The notes: generated from the sequence alone by a model not told the origin. DNA of 64,000 bases from Martelella sp. NC20 (GCF_013459645.1 NZ_CP054861.1:4328001-4392000); one strand, 5' to 3'. Shown: positions 51,449 to 61,092, counted from the stretch's first letter. A program made the numbers and translations.

Positions 51449-54400
51449 TCAGGGGCCGGGCGCGCGGTTTTCGCGTATTTCCTCCGCACCGCCGATGACC
51501 GATTCGATCAGCTTGTCCCAATCGCTCTTCGCGGGAGCCTGGGGGACGGTTTCGGTCGGTTCGGCGGAAATCGGCGATGCGTCAACCGGCTGGTCGGACG
51601 AGCCCTGCCCGGCCTGGCCCGACGGCTGATCAGGCGGGCTTGTTGCCGGGCCCTCGGCAGCCTCTGCAGCCCGCCGCGCCTCTTCCTCCAGCCGCAACCG
51701 CTCGGCCTCCTCCTGCCGCTGTCGCTCGCGCAGGCGCGCCTCGTCCCGTCCGCGGTAGAGCGCCGCTTCACGGCGCAGGCGCTGCTTTTCGAGAATATCG
51801 GCCTGCAGCCGCTCGACGCGTTCGCGCTCGCGCTCCACGGCCCTCAGCGCCAGATAATTGTCGAGATCGGTGAGATCGAGCGTGCGGGTCGGGTCGGCCA
51901 GCGCGCCGTTGAAGCCGATCGTAAAGCCGGCGCTGGCCCCCTCCTCGCTCTCCTCGCCCAGTTTGAGCGCGACATCGAGCGTTGCATCGAGATCGCGCGT
52001 ATCCAGATCGGTCTGCATTGCCGCGTAGACGCTGGCCTCGGGCAGATCGACCAGCACGTTGCGCGCCTGCAGCGTGCCGTCGGTGATCGCAAACGGGATG
52101 GCGATATCGCCCGCCTGGAAACTGCCGCCGCCGAAGAGCAGCGCGCGGACCTCCGCCTCGATCGCGTCATTGGTGATTTCGGTGCCCTGAGCATCCGCCC
52201 AGGAAAGCAGGTCGTCCCTGAAGCCGAGATCGAGCCCGTTGAAGGTCGGCGATCTGAGCGTGGCGATGCCGGAACCGCTTGCCTGCGACTTCAGGCCTCT
52301 CGCGGTATCGGCGGTGGTCTCGACAACAAGGCCGAGGTCGAACGCGCCCGTGACAACGGGGGTTCCGTCCGCCTGCCAGAGCGTGTCCGGCAGGGTGGCG
52401 TTGGCAAGGTTGAGCTGAGCCTGGAAATAGCCGTTGCCATCGGTGTTTCCAAGTCTGAGATCACCGGAAAGCGTGCCGCCCATCAGCCGTCCCGAAAGCC
52501 CGTTGAGGGACATGCCGCCGCCCCGGAAGTCGAGTTTGCCGCCCATGCCGGTCACCGGCTCGGCAAGACCGATATCGAAGGCGCCCGCCTGAAGGTCCAC
52601 CCGCGCCTCCGCCGTTCCGAAGTAAGCATGGCCGAACGGGATGTCCGAGAGATTACCCGCCGCATCGGTAAAGTCTGGCCCGAATACGGCCTCGGTCAGC
52701 CAGGCCATATCGAGCCGGTCAAACGAGAGCGCGCCGTCGAACGAGGCCACAGGCCCGCCCCGGGCAAGCGCCAAGCGCCCGGCGACGCCGTTATTGTCGA
52801 GCGTTCCTTCGATCGCCGAAAGCGCATAGGTTTTGGCGTCGATATCCAGTGCTGCCTTCAGCGATACCGGCACCCCGAACGCCGTGCCGGGCACGGCGAA
52901 CGCGTTCATCGCCAGATAGGGTTCGAGATCGGGGCTTTCGAGCGAGAGCGCATAGCGGCCCGTCAGGAAGTCGCCCGCGGCAAGGCTCGCCTCTCCGGTG
53001 GCGGAGAACCTTGTATCGCCGCTTGCCGCGCGAAAGCCGATGGTCGCCGGCCCTTCGGCATCGGCGCGATCGACGGAGAGCGACAATTGCGCGCCCGCCG
53101 GCGCCGGGATCGGCAGCGGCATCATGCCCGCCTGCCCGAACAGCACCGCGGCATCCGGGTTCGAGAGCTGAAGCTGGCCGCTGAACCCGCCCTGCCCGAT
53201 CAACTCGTCCATCCGCCATGACCCGGCGATCCGGGAGCCGTTGGCGCTGCCCTGGACCACGGCCGCGATCGCGGTGCCATCCTGCCCGAAGGTCATGTCC
53301 GCCTCGAGACTGGTATCGCCGTACCAGATCGCGCCATCGTCCAGCATCGTCAGCAGCGGATGATCGCCGGCGCGCTGCCGCAGCATGGCGACGAAATCGG
53401 CAATATCTTCAGCCGACAGCGTCAGGCGGGCCGAACCGGTCGGCAGATCCCGCATCGTCTGCGCCTGGCCCGAAAGCGTGATCGCCGCACCCGCGAGATT
53501 CTCGATCTTCAGGCTGTCGATCGTCAACGCTCCGGTCTGGTAGGTGAAATCGGTATCGACCACCTTCGCCGTCAGGTCGAAGGCGTTGACGGCCCCGGCC
53601 CTGAGGGTTGCGTGAATACGGTGCTGGCTGAGGCCGGTATCGATATCGTCGCCCACCATCAGCCCGGCAAGGGCCCGCAGCGCGTTCAGGTCGATGACAT
53701 TGCCCGACAGATCGAAATCGAGCGTCGGCGTTGCGGCCCCAACCGCCTGGCGCGACAATGTGCCGTCGAGCACGGCGTCTCCGGCAATGATCTGCAGGTT
53801 TTCAAACGCCTGCGTCTCCGGCGTCAGAATGACGTCGGCGGAAAAGCCGGCGCGACCCAGATCACGGATCTCGGGACTGACCTTGCCGGTCAGCCATTGC
53901 GAAAGCCCGCTCGGCTGGCGCGAGGCGACCAGAAGCGAACCCGAAAAATCCGTCGTCTCGCCGACGGACAGGCGGCCGGAAGCCTCCACCTGCGTACGCC
54001 CGGGCAGAACCGCCGAGCCATTCTCGATCCGCCAGCCATCGCCGTCCGGAGAGGCGTCCAGCACGATCGAGCGGATCGTGGTATCGCCGGAGACCAGAGC
54101 CGGCAGGCGGAACGTCACCTTGCCCGGCAATTGCGGGATCGGCACATCCTTGATGAAGCCAATCAAAACCTCGAGACGCTCGCGCGCGCTTGGCGGCGCG
54201 ACCCGGCCCTTTTTCAGATTGGTATCGTAATCGGAAAGGCGTTCGACATTGAATTGCTGGCCATCGGCCGTCAGCAGGAAGGTTCCGCCCGGCCGCGTAT
54301 CGAAATTGCCCTCCCCGGTAATCACGTAAGGGTCAACGCGGGTACCGACCTCGAGCCGGTATTCCGGCACGGCGATGGAATTGTTGGTGAGCTCGAACTT

Positions 54401-55180
54401 GCCGGCGACGCGTGGCAGCGGCACGTCCTGCTCGCCATCGCCGGTCACAGCAAGACGGAAATCGCCGGAATAGACCGGCGCCCCGCTCGCAAGCGAGACA
54501 TCGCCTTCCATCGTCGCTGATAGCGGCCATTCCGCAGGTGTCGCCGAAAGCCGGACGCGCACGGAACGGGTTTCGGGATCGGGACGGCCGGTCAGGATGC
54601 TGAAGTCTCCGGCGCGGCCGTCAAGCACACCCGTCCCCTCCATGCGCCACGGCCCTTCGATGGCATTGGCGGACAGCATGGCATCGATATCGGTGAGGCT
54701 GCGCATCCGCCCGCTTGCCGCATCGGAAAGATGGATTTCGCCGTCGCGAACCTCGACATCCTCGAAGATCACGCGGCGCGCGGCGATGGAGCTTTCGCCG
54801 GTATCGGTCCAGGACAGCGCGCCGTCGTCACCCAGCGAGAGATTGAACACGGGATGGTCGAGCTGCATCTTGAAAATGCGCAACTCTCCGCTGAGGAAGG
54901 GCGCGAGTTCCGCATCCATCGAGAATGAATCCGCGGTCGCAAGCGGTTCGCCGCCGGCGTCGCGGCCAACGCTGACATCGTGCATGGTGATCGCCGGAAA
55001 CGGCAGCACCCGCACACCGACATCGCCGAGCACTTCGACCTTCTTGCCGACCACCCGGCTCGCCTGCACCTCGAATTCCCGCCGGAAGCTGCTCCAGTCG
55101 ATGAAATAGGGGGCGACCAGCGCGACACAGAGGACGAAAACCAGAAATGCGCCTATGGAAACCAGTATTCGAGCCAGCAA
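51449..55180 (-). CDS. Large AsmA-family protein
   Basis: 1,243 aa. One N-terminal transmembrane helix (~5-25) with a short cytosolic start, then a long periplasmic, beta-rich AsmA/TamB-like body (repeating beta-strand groove) and a C-terminal tail (~1,130-1,210) with many alternating Arg/Glu residues (RAVERERERVERLQAD, RLRREAALYR), probably a coiled coil. AsmA-like proteins bridge the periplasm and move phospholipid to the outer membrane. TTG start at 55180 with GGGA about 9-10 bases upstream. Length and tail make this one of the long types. Confidence 0.9.
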   Translation of the reverse strand: MLARILVSIGAFLVFVLCVALVAPYFIDWSSFRREFEVQASRVVGKKVEVLGDVGVRVLPFPAITMHDVSVGRDAGGEPLATADSFSMDAELAPFLSGELRIFKMQLDHPVFNLSLGDDGALSWTDTGESSIAARRVIFEDVEVRDGEIHLSDAASGRMRSLTDIDAMLSANAIEGPWRMEGTGVLDGRAGDFSILTGRPDPETRSVRVRLSATPAEWPLSATMEGDVSLASGAPVYSGDFRLAVTGDGEQDVPLPRVAGKFELTNNSIAVPEYRLEVGTRVDPYVITGEGNFDTRPGGTFLLTADGQQFNVERLSDYDTNLKKGRVAPPSARERLEVLIGFIKDVPIPQLPGKVTFRLPALVSGDTTIRSIVLDASPDGDGWRIENGSAVLPGRTQVEASGRLSVGETTDFSGSLLVASRQPSGLSQWLTGKVSPEIRDLGRAGFSADVILTPETQAFENLQIIAGDAVLDGTLSRQAVGAATPTLDFDLSGNVIDLNALRALAGLMVGDDIDTGLSQHRIHATLRAGAVNAFDLTAKVVDTDFTYQTGALTIDSLKIENLAGAAITLSGQAQTMRDLPTGSARLTLSAEDIADFVAMLRQRAGDHPLLTMLDDGAIWYGDTSLEADMTFGQDGTAIAAVVQGSANGSRIAGSWRMDELIGQGGFSGQLQLSNPDAAVLFGQAGMMPLPIPAPAGAQLSLSVDRADAEGPATIGFRAASGDTRFSATGEASLAAGDFLTGRYALSLESPDLEPYLAMNAFAVPGTAFGVPVSLKAALDIDAKTYALSAIEGTLDNNGVAGRLALARGGPVASFDGALSFDRLDMAWLTEAVFGPDFTDAAGNLSDIPFGHAYFGTAEARVDLQAGAFDIGLAEPVTGMGGKLDFRGGGMSLNGLSGRLMGGTLSGDLRLGNTDGNGYFQAQLNLANATLPDTLWQADGTPVVTGAFDLGLVVETTADTARGLKSQASGSGIATLRSPTFNGLDLGFRDDLLSWADAQGTEITNDAIEAEVRALLFGGGSFQAGDIAIPFAITDGTLQARNVLVDLPEASVYAAMQTDLDTRDLDATLDVALKLGEESEEGASAGFTIGFNGALADPTRTLDLTDLDNYLALRAVERERERVERLQADILEKQRLRREAALYRGRDEARLRERQRQEEAERLRLEEEARRAAEAAEGPATSPPDQPSGQAGQGSSDQPVDASPISAEPTETVPQAPAKSDWDKLIESVIGGAEEIRENRAPGP

Positions 55181-55207
55181 AGCTGCTATTCCCTGTCACT
55201 TGCCTTT

Positions 55208-55223
55208 GCGGCGCCGGCGCCGC
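55208..55223. other. 16-bp perfect GC palindrome in the AsmA leader
   Basis: GCGGCGCC and its mirror GGCGCCGC form an exact palindrome 28 bp upstream of the asmA-like start and 61 bp past the FAD dehydrogenase stop. In RNA it would form a short hairpin with a tiny loop. It could slow transcription between the genes, or be chance in GC-rich DNA. Confidence 0.35.
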
Positions 55224-55284
55224 ATGAGCCAGAACCTATCACAGCGTACTATAGCAAACCAGTTCGGGCCTATGGCGCACACGA

Positions 55285-56688
55285 TCAGAAAATCTTGCCC
55301 GGATTGAAGATATTGTCCGGGTCGAGCGCCTGCTTGATCGCGCGCATCACGGCGATCGCGCTGCCGAGTTCCTTGCCGACCACGCGCTTCTTGCCCTGGC
55401 CGACGCCATGCTCTCCGGTCGAGGTGCCGCCCATGGCGATCGCGCGCTCGGCAAGGCGGGCGGTGAAGGCTTCGATCCGCTCGATCTCGCCGGGCTTGTC
55501 CTTGTCGAACAGCACCAGAAGATGAAAATTGCCGTCGCCGGCATGGCCGACAACCGGCGCCAGAATGCCCTCTGCGGCGATATCGGCCTGGGTCTCGCGC
55601 ATGCACTCGGCAAGGCGCGAGATCGGTACGCAGACATCGGTCGAGAAGCCCTCATACTCAGGCTTCAACGCCCTGCCCGCCCAATAGGCATTGTGGCGCG
55701 CCTTCCACAGACGGTTGCGCTCCTCGGCATTGGCGGTCCAGACGAATTCCGAACCGCCGCATTCGGCGGCAATCTCCGAAAACTGCTCCGACTGCATGGC
55801 GACCGCCTGTTCGCTGCCGTGGAATTCCAGCAGCAGCAGCGGCGTTTCGGGAAAATCGAGACCGGAATAGGCATTGCAGGCCTTGACCTGCAGGGCATCG
55901 AGCAATTCGATGCGGGCGACGGGAATGCCCATCTGGATGGTCATGATCACCGCGTTGCAGGCATCCTCGAGCGTCGCGAAGGAGGAAACGCCGCCGGCGA
56001 TCTTCTCCGGTATGCCGGCAAGCTTCAGCGTCACGGAGGTGATCACGCCGAGCGTTCCCTCAGCGCCGACGAAAAGCCGCGTCAGGTCGTAGCCGGCCGA
56101 GGATTTGCGCGCGCGCCTGGCGGTCGCGATCTCCTCGCCATCCGCCGTCACCGCCGTTACCGCCAGCACCACGTCCTTCATCGTGCCGTAGCGCACGGCG
56201 TTGGTGCCGGAGGCGCGGGTCGAGGCCATGCCGCCGATCGAGGCGTTTGCGCCCGGATCGATCGGGAAAAACAGGCCGGTATCGCGCAGATATTCGTTCA
56301 GTTCCTCGCGGGTGATGCCGGGCTCCACCCGGCAATCGAGGTCCTCGGCATTGACCTCCAGCACGCGGTTCATGCGGGAAAAATCGATCGATATGCCGCC
56401 CTCGGGCGCGTTCACCTGCCCCTCGAGCGAGGAACCCGTGCCGAAGGGTATGATCGGCACCTTGTGGGCAGCGCAGACCCTGACCACCTGTTTCACGTCG
56501 TCGGCGCTTTCGGCAAAGAACACGGCGTCGGGAAGCTGTGCCGGCAGATAGGTGGTGGTGTGGGCATGCTGGGCGCGGAAGGCCTCGCCGGTCTGCACCT
56601 TGTCGGCGAACCGCTGCTGCAGGATGGCGATGACGGTCTGTGCCGCCTCGGGGTTTCTCAACCGGGTCGTGACGTCTTCGATGGCCAA
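55285..56688 (-). CDS. FAD-linked D-2-hydroxyacid dehydrogenase (D-lactate/glycolate type)
   Basis: 467 aa. An FAD-binding PCMH domain (PFGTGSSLEGQV ~88, PGANASIGGMASTRASG ~148) and a C-terminal FAD-oxidase cap with HAGDGNFH (~390) and STGEHGVGQGKK (~427). Oxidises D-lactate or a related 2-hydroxyacid and passes electrons to cytochrome or quinone. TTG at 56688 fits a GGAG 8 bases away; a GTG at 56697 overlaps that SD. Substrate cannot be read from sequence (glycolate oxidase GlcD relatives share the fold). Confidence 0.9.
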   Translation of the reverse strand: MAIEDVTTRLRNPEAAQTVIAILQQRFADKVQTGEAFRAQHAHTTTYLPAQLPDAVFFAESADDVKQVVRVCAAHKVPIIPFGTGSSLEGQVNAPEGGISIDFSRMNRVLEVNAEDLDCRVEPGITREELNEYLRDTGLFFPIDPGANASIGGMASTRASGTNAVRYGTMKDVVLAVTAVTADGEEIATARRARKSSAGYDLTRLFVGAEGTLGVITSVTLKLAGIPEKIAGGVSSFATLEDACNAVIMTIQMGIPVARIELLDALQVKACNAYSGLDFPETPLLLLEFHGSEQAVAMQSEQFSEIAAECGGSEFVWTANAEERNRLWKARHNAYWAGRALKPEYEGFSTDVCVPISRLAECMRETQADIAAEGILAPVVGHAGDGNFHLLVLFDKDKPGEIERIEAFTARLAERAIAMGGTSTGEHGVGQGKKRVVGKELGSAIAVMRAIKQALDPDNIFNPGKIF

Positions 56689-56793
56689 TGCTTGCACTCC
56701 ACGCGTAAACTGCCGTAGCCTTCAGGCGGCGGTGACTGCTTTTATGACAGCATTGCCCCCGGCGTCCAGAGCGACCTCAGCCACGGAACGACC

Positions 56794-57600
56794 ATGAATG
56801 AACGCGAAACCCATACCGCCCGCCTGCTCGGCGTCGAAAGCGTCACGCTCACGCATTTTTCAAGCGGCGACCTTTCCGCGCTGATGCGCGCCGTAACCGC
56901 GACGGGAGAGAGCTACATCGTCAAGACCGGCCCGGCACCATCGCTGGAGGCTGAAATGCTGCGCCTGATCGCGGCGACCGGCGCGCCGGCGCCAGACGTG
57001 ATCGCCGCCGACGATACCCTGCTCATCATGGAGGAAGTTGAAGGCCGCAGCGGATTTTCGGGCGCGGAAGCCGATCTGGCGCGCGTCCTGACAGCTCTGC
57101 ACCATCCGAACGACAGGCTTTATGGCTTCGGCGAGGATTACGCTTTCGGCAGGGTTGTCATCCGCAATGACGAAACCCCGTCATGGGTCGCCTTCTGGCG
57201 CGACCACCGCCTGCTCAACAATCTCGCCGAACTGCCGGCTCCGCTCGCACGTCGGGTCGAACGCCTCGCCGCCGCACTGGGCGACATCATTCCCGACACC
57301 CCGCCGCCCGCCCTGCTCCACGGTGATCTCTGGTCGGGCAATGTCATGGCGTCGGGCCGGCGCGTGACGGCCCTGATCGATCCTGCCTGCTACTATGGCG
57401 ATCGCGAGGTCGATCTGGCGATGGCCGAACTGTTCGGCCATCTCGACGGCCGGTTTTACGCGCATTATGGCGCGCTCGATCCGGGTTTTGAGGAGCGGCG
57501 CGCCGTCTACAGTCTCTGGCCCGCGCTGGTGCATCTCAGGCTCTTCGGTTCGGGCTACAGATCGATGGCGGAAGGTTTTCTGACGCAGGCAGGCCATTGA
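56794..57600 (+). CDS. Fructosamine-kinase-like protein
   Basis: 268 aa of the aminoglycoside phosphotransferase/protein-kinase-like fold. Active-site LLHGDLWSGN (~182) and IDPACYYGDREVDLAM (~200), as in fructosamine-3-kinase and its bacterial ribulosamine/erythrulosamine kinase relatives. These phosphorylate Amadori adducts on glycated proteins so they fall apart. It stands alone, divergent from the FAD dehydrogenase gene. Confidence 0.9.
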   Translation: MNERETHTARLLGVESVTLTHFSSGDLSALMRAVTATGESYIVKTGPAPSLEAEMLRLIAATGAPAPDVIAADDTLLIMEEVEGRSGFSGAEADLARVLTALHHPNDRLYGFGEDYAFGRVVIRNDETPSWVAFWRDHRLLNNLAELPAPLARRVERLAAALGDIIPDTPPPALLHGDLWSGNVMASGRRVTALIDPACYYGDREVDLAMAELFGHLDGRFYAHYGALDPGFEERRAVYSLWPALVHLRLFGSGYRSMAEGFLTQAGH

Positions 57601-57925
57601 AAATTGTGTTTTGTCAAAAAGTTAAGCGCCGCCGTTCACCTGAAAAATCGATCCGGTTGTCATCGAATCAAGCAGGGGGCTTGCCATACGAGCCCGAACA
57701 TGGCGATAAAGTGACAAAGCTTTGCCAGCGGGAAAAACGGACCATGCTGGCGGTCGCTTGCCGAAAGCATGATTGTTGTATCGAGTTTGTTTTGATCCCT
57801 AAAACCCTTGCCAACTCCGCGCGCCCCATCCTGCCGGATCGTCCTCCACAAGGCATTGACAGCGCCCGAAGGCCCGGAACGGCATTGAAAGCATACGTCC
57901 GAGATATGCATTACAGGACATTGGA
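57601..57925. other. 325-bp gene-free region
   Basis: Lies after the fructosamine-kinase-like gene and before the second Gfo/Idh/MocA gene. It contains one open frame (57597-57929) with no family character, not called. TTGACA at 57856-57861 could be a -35, but no convincing -10 follows, so promoter assignment is weak. I see no hairpin with a T-run. Confidence 0.4.
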
Positions 57926-59005
57926 ATGACGAGAAAACTCAAAGTCGCCGTTGTCGGCCTGGGCGTCGGCCAAACGCACATCAGACGCGGTTACCTGCCC
58001 AACCCGGAGCGCTTCGAAGTCGCCGCCATCTGCGATATCGACGCCGAGCGCCTGCGGTCGGTCGGCGATCAGTTCGGCGTCGAGCGGCGCGAGACCGACT
58101 ATCTCGAGGTCCTCGGCCTGGAGGATATCGACGTGATCGATGTCTGCACCCCGCCCGGCACCCACAAACCCCTGATGCTCGCGGCCCTCAAGGCCGGAAA
58201 ACATGTGATCTGCGAAAAGCCGCTGGTCGGTTCGCTTGCCGATATCGATGAACTGCTCGATGCCGAGACGCGCTCCAGCGGCCATGTCATGCCGATCATG
58301 CAGTATCGCTACAATGACGGCGCGCAGAAAGCCAAGCACCTGATCACCACCGGCATTGCCGGCAAGCCCTATGTCGCGACCTGCGAGGTCCACTGGCTGC
58401 GCGATGCAAGCTATTACAATCACGACTGGCGCCGGCACTGGTCCGATGCGCTCGGCGGCGTACTGATGAACCACGCCATCCACGCCAACGATCTGATGTT
58501 CTACCTGCTCGGCCCGGTGCGATCACTGTTTGCCCGCATCGCCACCCGGGTCAACAGCGGCATCGAGGTCGAGGACTGCGCCAGCGTCAGCGTCGAACTG
58601 CATTGTGGCGCGCTCGCCACCACATCCGCGACGCTCGGCTCGGTGGAGCCGATGAGCCGCATGCGTCTGTGCTTCGAGAACATGATCATAGAGACCGACA
58701 GCCGACCCGATTTCACAGCCGAGGACGCGCCCTGGCGCTTTATTCCGGCCAATGAGGAAACCAGACGGCGGATCGACGAGGCATTGGCCGAATTCGCTCC
58801 ACCGCCCACGGGCTTTGCCGGGCAGATGCAGGATTTCCACAAGGCGATCTGCACCAAGACGCCGCTGCCGCTGACCCTTGCCGATGCCCGCCACAGCCTC
58901 GATTTCGCCACCGCCGCCTATTGGTCGGCCAAGACCTACAGCGCGGTTGCCCTGCCCGTGATGGCGGACCATGCTTTCTACAACGGCTGGCAGAACGCAA
59001 TCTGA
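57926..59005 (+). CDS. Gfo/Idh/MocA-family dehydrogenase (second)
   Basis: 359-aa NAD(P)-dependent oxidoreductase. Rossmann VVGLGVGQTHIRRG (~8-21), CEKPLVGSLADIDELL (~95), then a dimerisation domain with LGGVLMNHAIHANDLMFYLLGPV (~175-197). Sequence differs clearly from the first dehydrogenase at 43.0 kb, so they are paralogues rather than a duplication. An AGGA is upstream. No sugar transporter is adjacent. Substrate unknown. Confidence 0.92.
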   Translation: MTRKLKVAVVGLGVGQTHIRRGYLPNPERFEVAAICDIDAERLRSVGDQFGVERRETDYLEVLGLEDIDVIDVCTPPGTHKPLMLAALKAGKHVICEKPLVGSLADIDELLDAETRSSGHVMPIMQYRYNDGAQKAKHLITTGIAGKPYVATCEVHWLRDASYYNHDWRRHWSDALGGVLMNHAIHANDLMFYLLGPVRSLFARIATRVNSGIEVEDCASVSVELHCGALATTSATLGSVEPMSRMRLCFENMIIETDSRPDFTAEDAPWRFIPANEETRRRIDEALAEFAPPPTGFAGQMQDFHKAICTKTPLPLTLADARHSLDFATAAYWSAKTYSAVALPVMADHAFYNGWQNAI

Positions 59006-59024
59006 TCCGGCCTGCCGCAAAGCG

Positions 59025-59052
59025 AAAAGCCCGAGCGCTTGGCCCGGACTTT
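59025..59052. terminator. Hairpin between dehydrogenase and entericidin-like genes
   Basis: AAAGCCCG pairs with CGGACTTT, one mismatch, around a loop of about 10 bases, 20 bp past the dehydrogenase stop and before the convergent small lipoprotein gene. The TTT tail fits a terminator for the dehydrogenase. Confidence 0.55.
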
Positions 59053-59076
59053 CTGCTGCAAAATCAGTGATATGGA

Positions 59077-59238
59077 TTAATAACTTGCAGCGCTGTCGAT
59101 CGACTGGCCGGCATTCTGTGTCGCGTCGATCGCGTTTGCCGTATCCTGTCCCATGCCCTCGATGGTGTTGCCGCAAGAGGCAAGCAGACTGCCCACTGCA
59201 AACAGAATGGAAGCGAGGATGACCTTACCCTTAAACAT
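59077..59238 (-). CDS. Entericidin-like small lipoprotein
   Basis: 53 aa: MFKGKVILASILFAVG is a signal peptide ending in the lipobox SLLASC (Cys22). The mature part is GNTIEGMGQDTANAIDATQN, then a short tail. This matches entericidin A/B (bacteriolytic-lipoprotein-like) proteins, outer- or inner-membrane lipoproteins. AGGAG lies 6 bases before the ATG. Too short for many gene callers but strongly supported by lipobox and family core. Convergent with the dehydrogenase. Confidence 0.9.
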   Translation of the reverse strand: MFKGKVILASILFAVGSLLASCGNTIEGMGQDTANAIDATQNAGQSIDSAASY

Positions 59239-59521
59239 TTCGAACTCCTGATTTATCGTTCGGATGTTTCCTAAACGTGCAGGACTGCCTCAAGTTCCGG
59301 CCTTTGTTTGCAGAACGCGATGAGCCACTCCGGCGCGCCTCCCGGCGACCGGGCATCCACGGGTTTTCCACGCTCTCTCCACCCTTTGTCCACAGGATGG
59401 CAACAGGGTTTGCACAGGCGCGACCGTTGATCGGATAGATGCGGTTGCGGCACTTTCAAACGCCGCGTCAGCGCACTATTTTCCTGTAGCCCTTCGGGGT
59501 CGCAAACAGAGGAAGCCGCCG

Positions 59522-60130
59522 TTGAACGAACATCCGGAAGACAGTGACAAGCTCTCCGCCATTCTCGCCCGCCTGCAGCCGGGACCGGACGGGCGGGTCA
59601 GCCTCGATCAGCTTGACGGCGTACTGGCGGAACGATCCTTCGGGGCGTTTCTGGTGCTGTTTGCCATCCCCAACCTGATCCCCCTGCCGCCGGGGGCGAC
59701 GCTGGTGCTCGGCCTACCGCTGATCCTCGTCAGCTGGCAGATGATGGCATCGCGCCGCAAGCGCGTCTGGCTGCCGGAGCGGATCGCGCAATACTCGATG
59801 GATGGCGCGCGCTTCCTGGCGCTCCTGGAGCGGATATTGCCCTGGCTGCGCTGGATCGAAAGCGCCGTCCGTCCGCGTTTCTGGTTTCTGAAGACCCGGC
59901 GGTCGGAACGCCTCCTCGGGGCCTTCGCCTTTCTGCTGTCGCTGGTGGTGTTCATGCCGATCCCGTTCGGCAACTGGCTCCCCGCCTTTGCGTTGGCGGT
60001 GATCGGGCTGTCGGATACCGAGCGGGACGGCTATGGCCTGATCATCGGCATCATTACCGGCGTGATCTCGATCCTGCTCGCGGGCCTGGTCGTGGTCGCG
60101 GCGGGCGCATTGATCGCCCTGCTTTTCTAA
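59522..60130 (+). CDS. exoD: ExoD-family membrane protein
   Basis: 202 aa with four or more hydrophobic segments (~43-75, 133-150, 151-170, 174-200) and the family core FGAFLVLFAIPNLIPLPPGATLVLGLP region (~40-66), GLSDTERDG (~168). ExoD of Sinorhizobium affects exopolysaccharide and alkaline tolerance; the molecular role is unknown. TTG start at 59522, with GAGGAA about 7 bases upstream and an N-terminus (NEHPEDSDKLSAIL) usual in the family. Confidence 0.88.
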   Translation: MNEHPEDSDKLSAILARLQPGPDGRVSLDQLDGVLAERSFGAFLVLFAIPNLIPLPPGATLVLGLPLILVSWQMMASRRKRVWLPERIAQYSMDGARFLALLERILPWLRWIESAVRPRFWFLKTRRSERLLGAFAFLLSLVVFMPIPFGNWLPAFALAVIGLSDTERDGYGLIIGIITGVISILLAGLVVVAAGALIALLF

Positions 60131-60156
60131 CACCTTGCCGGCATTTTCTCAACGGA

Positions 60157-61062
60157 TCAGGCAACCCGGCTGGCAAGCTGTGCCGGCTGCAGGGCGTGGC
60201 GGATCGCATCGGCAACAGCATCGATCAGTTCGCCGCGCTGATCCGAAAACCTCAGCCGGATGTCGTAATGCCCGAGTTCGGGAAGCCCCTTGTCGGGCCC
60301 CAGCACTTCCATGTCGTCGGTGACGTAATAGGCGGCGATCGGCGCCACGGCGAGATCGGAAAGCACCGCCGCGCGCTGAACCATGGTGGTCGCGCTCAGA
60401 TAGGCGACGCGATAGGGCCGGCCGACCTCGGCAAGCTTGCGCACCGCCTCGTGACGCCAGCAGCAGGTCTGCTCCCACATCGACACCGGCAGCGGCTCCT
60501 TGAGATAGGCCGTGCCGCATTTCGCGCCGACCCAGACCAGCCTCTCGCGCATGATCAGTTCGCCGTCCTCATCTTTGCCCGGCAGGTCGCCCGAGTTCAG
60601 CAAGGTGAGATCGAGGCGCTGCTCGCGCATGCGCTGCGAAAGGCCGATCGAGTTGTCGATCGTGACGTCCACCATCACGCTCGGAAATGCCTCGGCAAAG
60701 CGTTTGAGCACCGTCGGCAAAATACGCTCACCGATATCGTCGGTCGCGCCGAGCCGCACCACGCCGTGCATATCGGGATGGCGGAAACGCGACATCGCCT
60801 CATTGGAAAGCGCCAGCATGCGCCGGGCATAGGCCAGCAGCGTCTCCCCGCTGCGGGTAAGACGGACGGAACGGGAATCGCGCACGAACAGCGAAACGCC
60901 GACGAGTTCTTCCAACCGCTTGATCTGCATAGACACAGCCGACGGCGTTCTGAACACCCGTTCGGCGGCCCCGGAGAAACTTCCGGTTTCGGCGATCGCG
61001 ACGAAGGTGCGCAGGATATCATTGTCAAGAACCGGCAGGGGCGTTTGCAGGCTGAGGGTCAT
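60157..61062 (-). CDS. LysR-family regulator of the LsrB/VtlR type
   Basis: 301 aa. N-terminal winged helix (~14-73; ETGSFSGAAERVFRTPSAVS), then the effector domain. The wording of the N-terminal half (DNDILRTFVAIAETG, FRTPSAVSMQIKRLEE, ALSNEAMSRFRHPDM) closely follows the LsrB/VtlR regulators of rhizobia and Brucella, which govern envelope and redox responses and small proteins. Cysteines 182 (GAKCGTAYL) and 200-201 could act as redox switches, as proposed for LsrB. Divergent from a 55-aa gene it may control. Could be a paralogue rather than LsrB itself. Confidence 0.88.
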   Translation of the reverse strand: MTLSLQTPLPVLDNDILRTFVAIAETGSFSGAAERVFRTPSAVSMQIKRLEELVGVSLFVRDSRSVRLTRSGETLLAYARRMLALSNEAMSRFRHPDMHGVVRLGATDDIGERILPTVLKRFAEAFPSVMVDVTIDNSIGLSQRMREQRLDLTLLNSGDLPGKDEDGELIMRERLVWVGAKCGTAYLKEPLPVSMWEQTCCWRHEAVRKLAEVGRPYRVAYLSATTMVQRAAVLSDLAVAPIAAYYVTDDMEVLGPDKGLPELGHYDIRLRFSDQRGELIDAVADAIRHALQPAQLASRVA

Positions 61063-61092
61063 GGCGCTCTCTTAGATCAATATTTTTGACTG

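Noticed and set aside
59386..59394. TTGTCCACA, one mismatch from a DnaA box.
   Set aside because: It is a single copy without clustered boxes, dnaA, parAB or an AT-rich unwinding region; chance is likely.
59271..59459. A 62-codon minus-strand frame upstream of the entericidin-like gene.
   Set aside because: It has no SD and no recognised family. It could be a gene remnant, but support is too weak to list.
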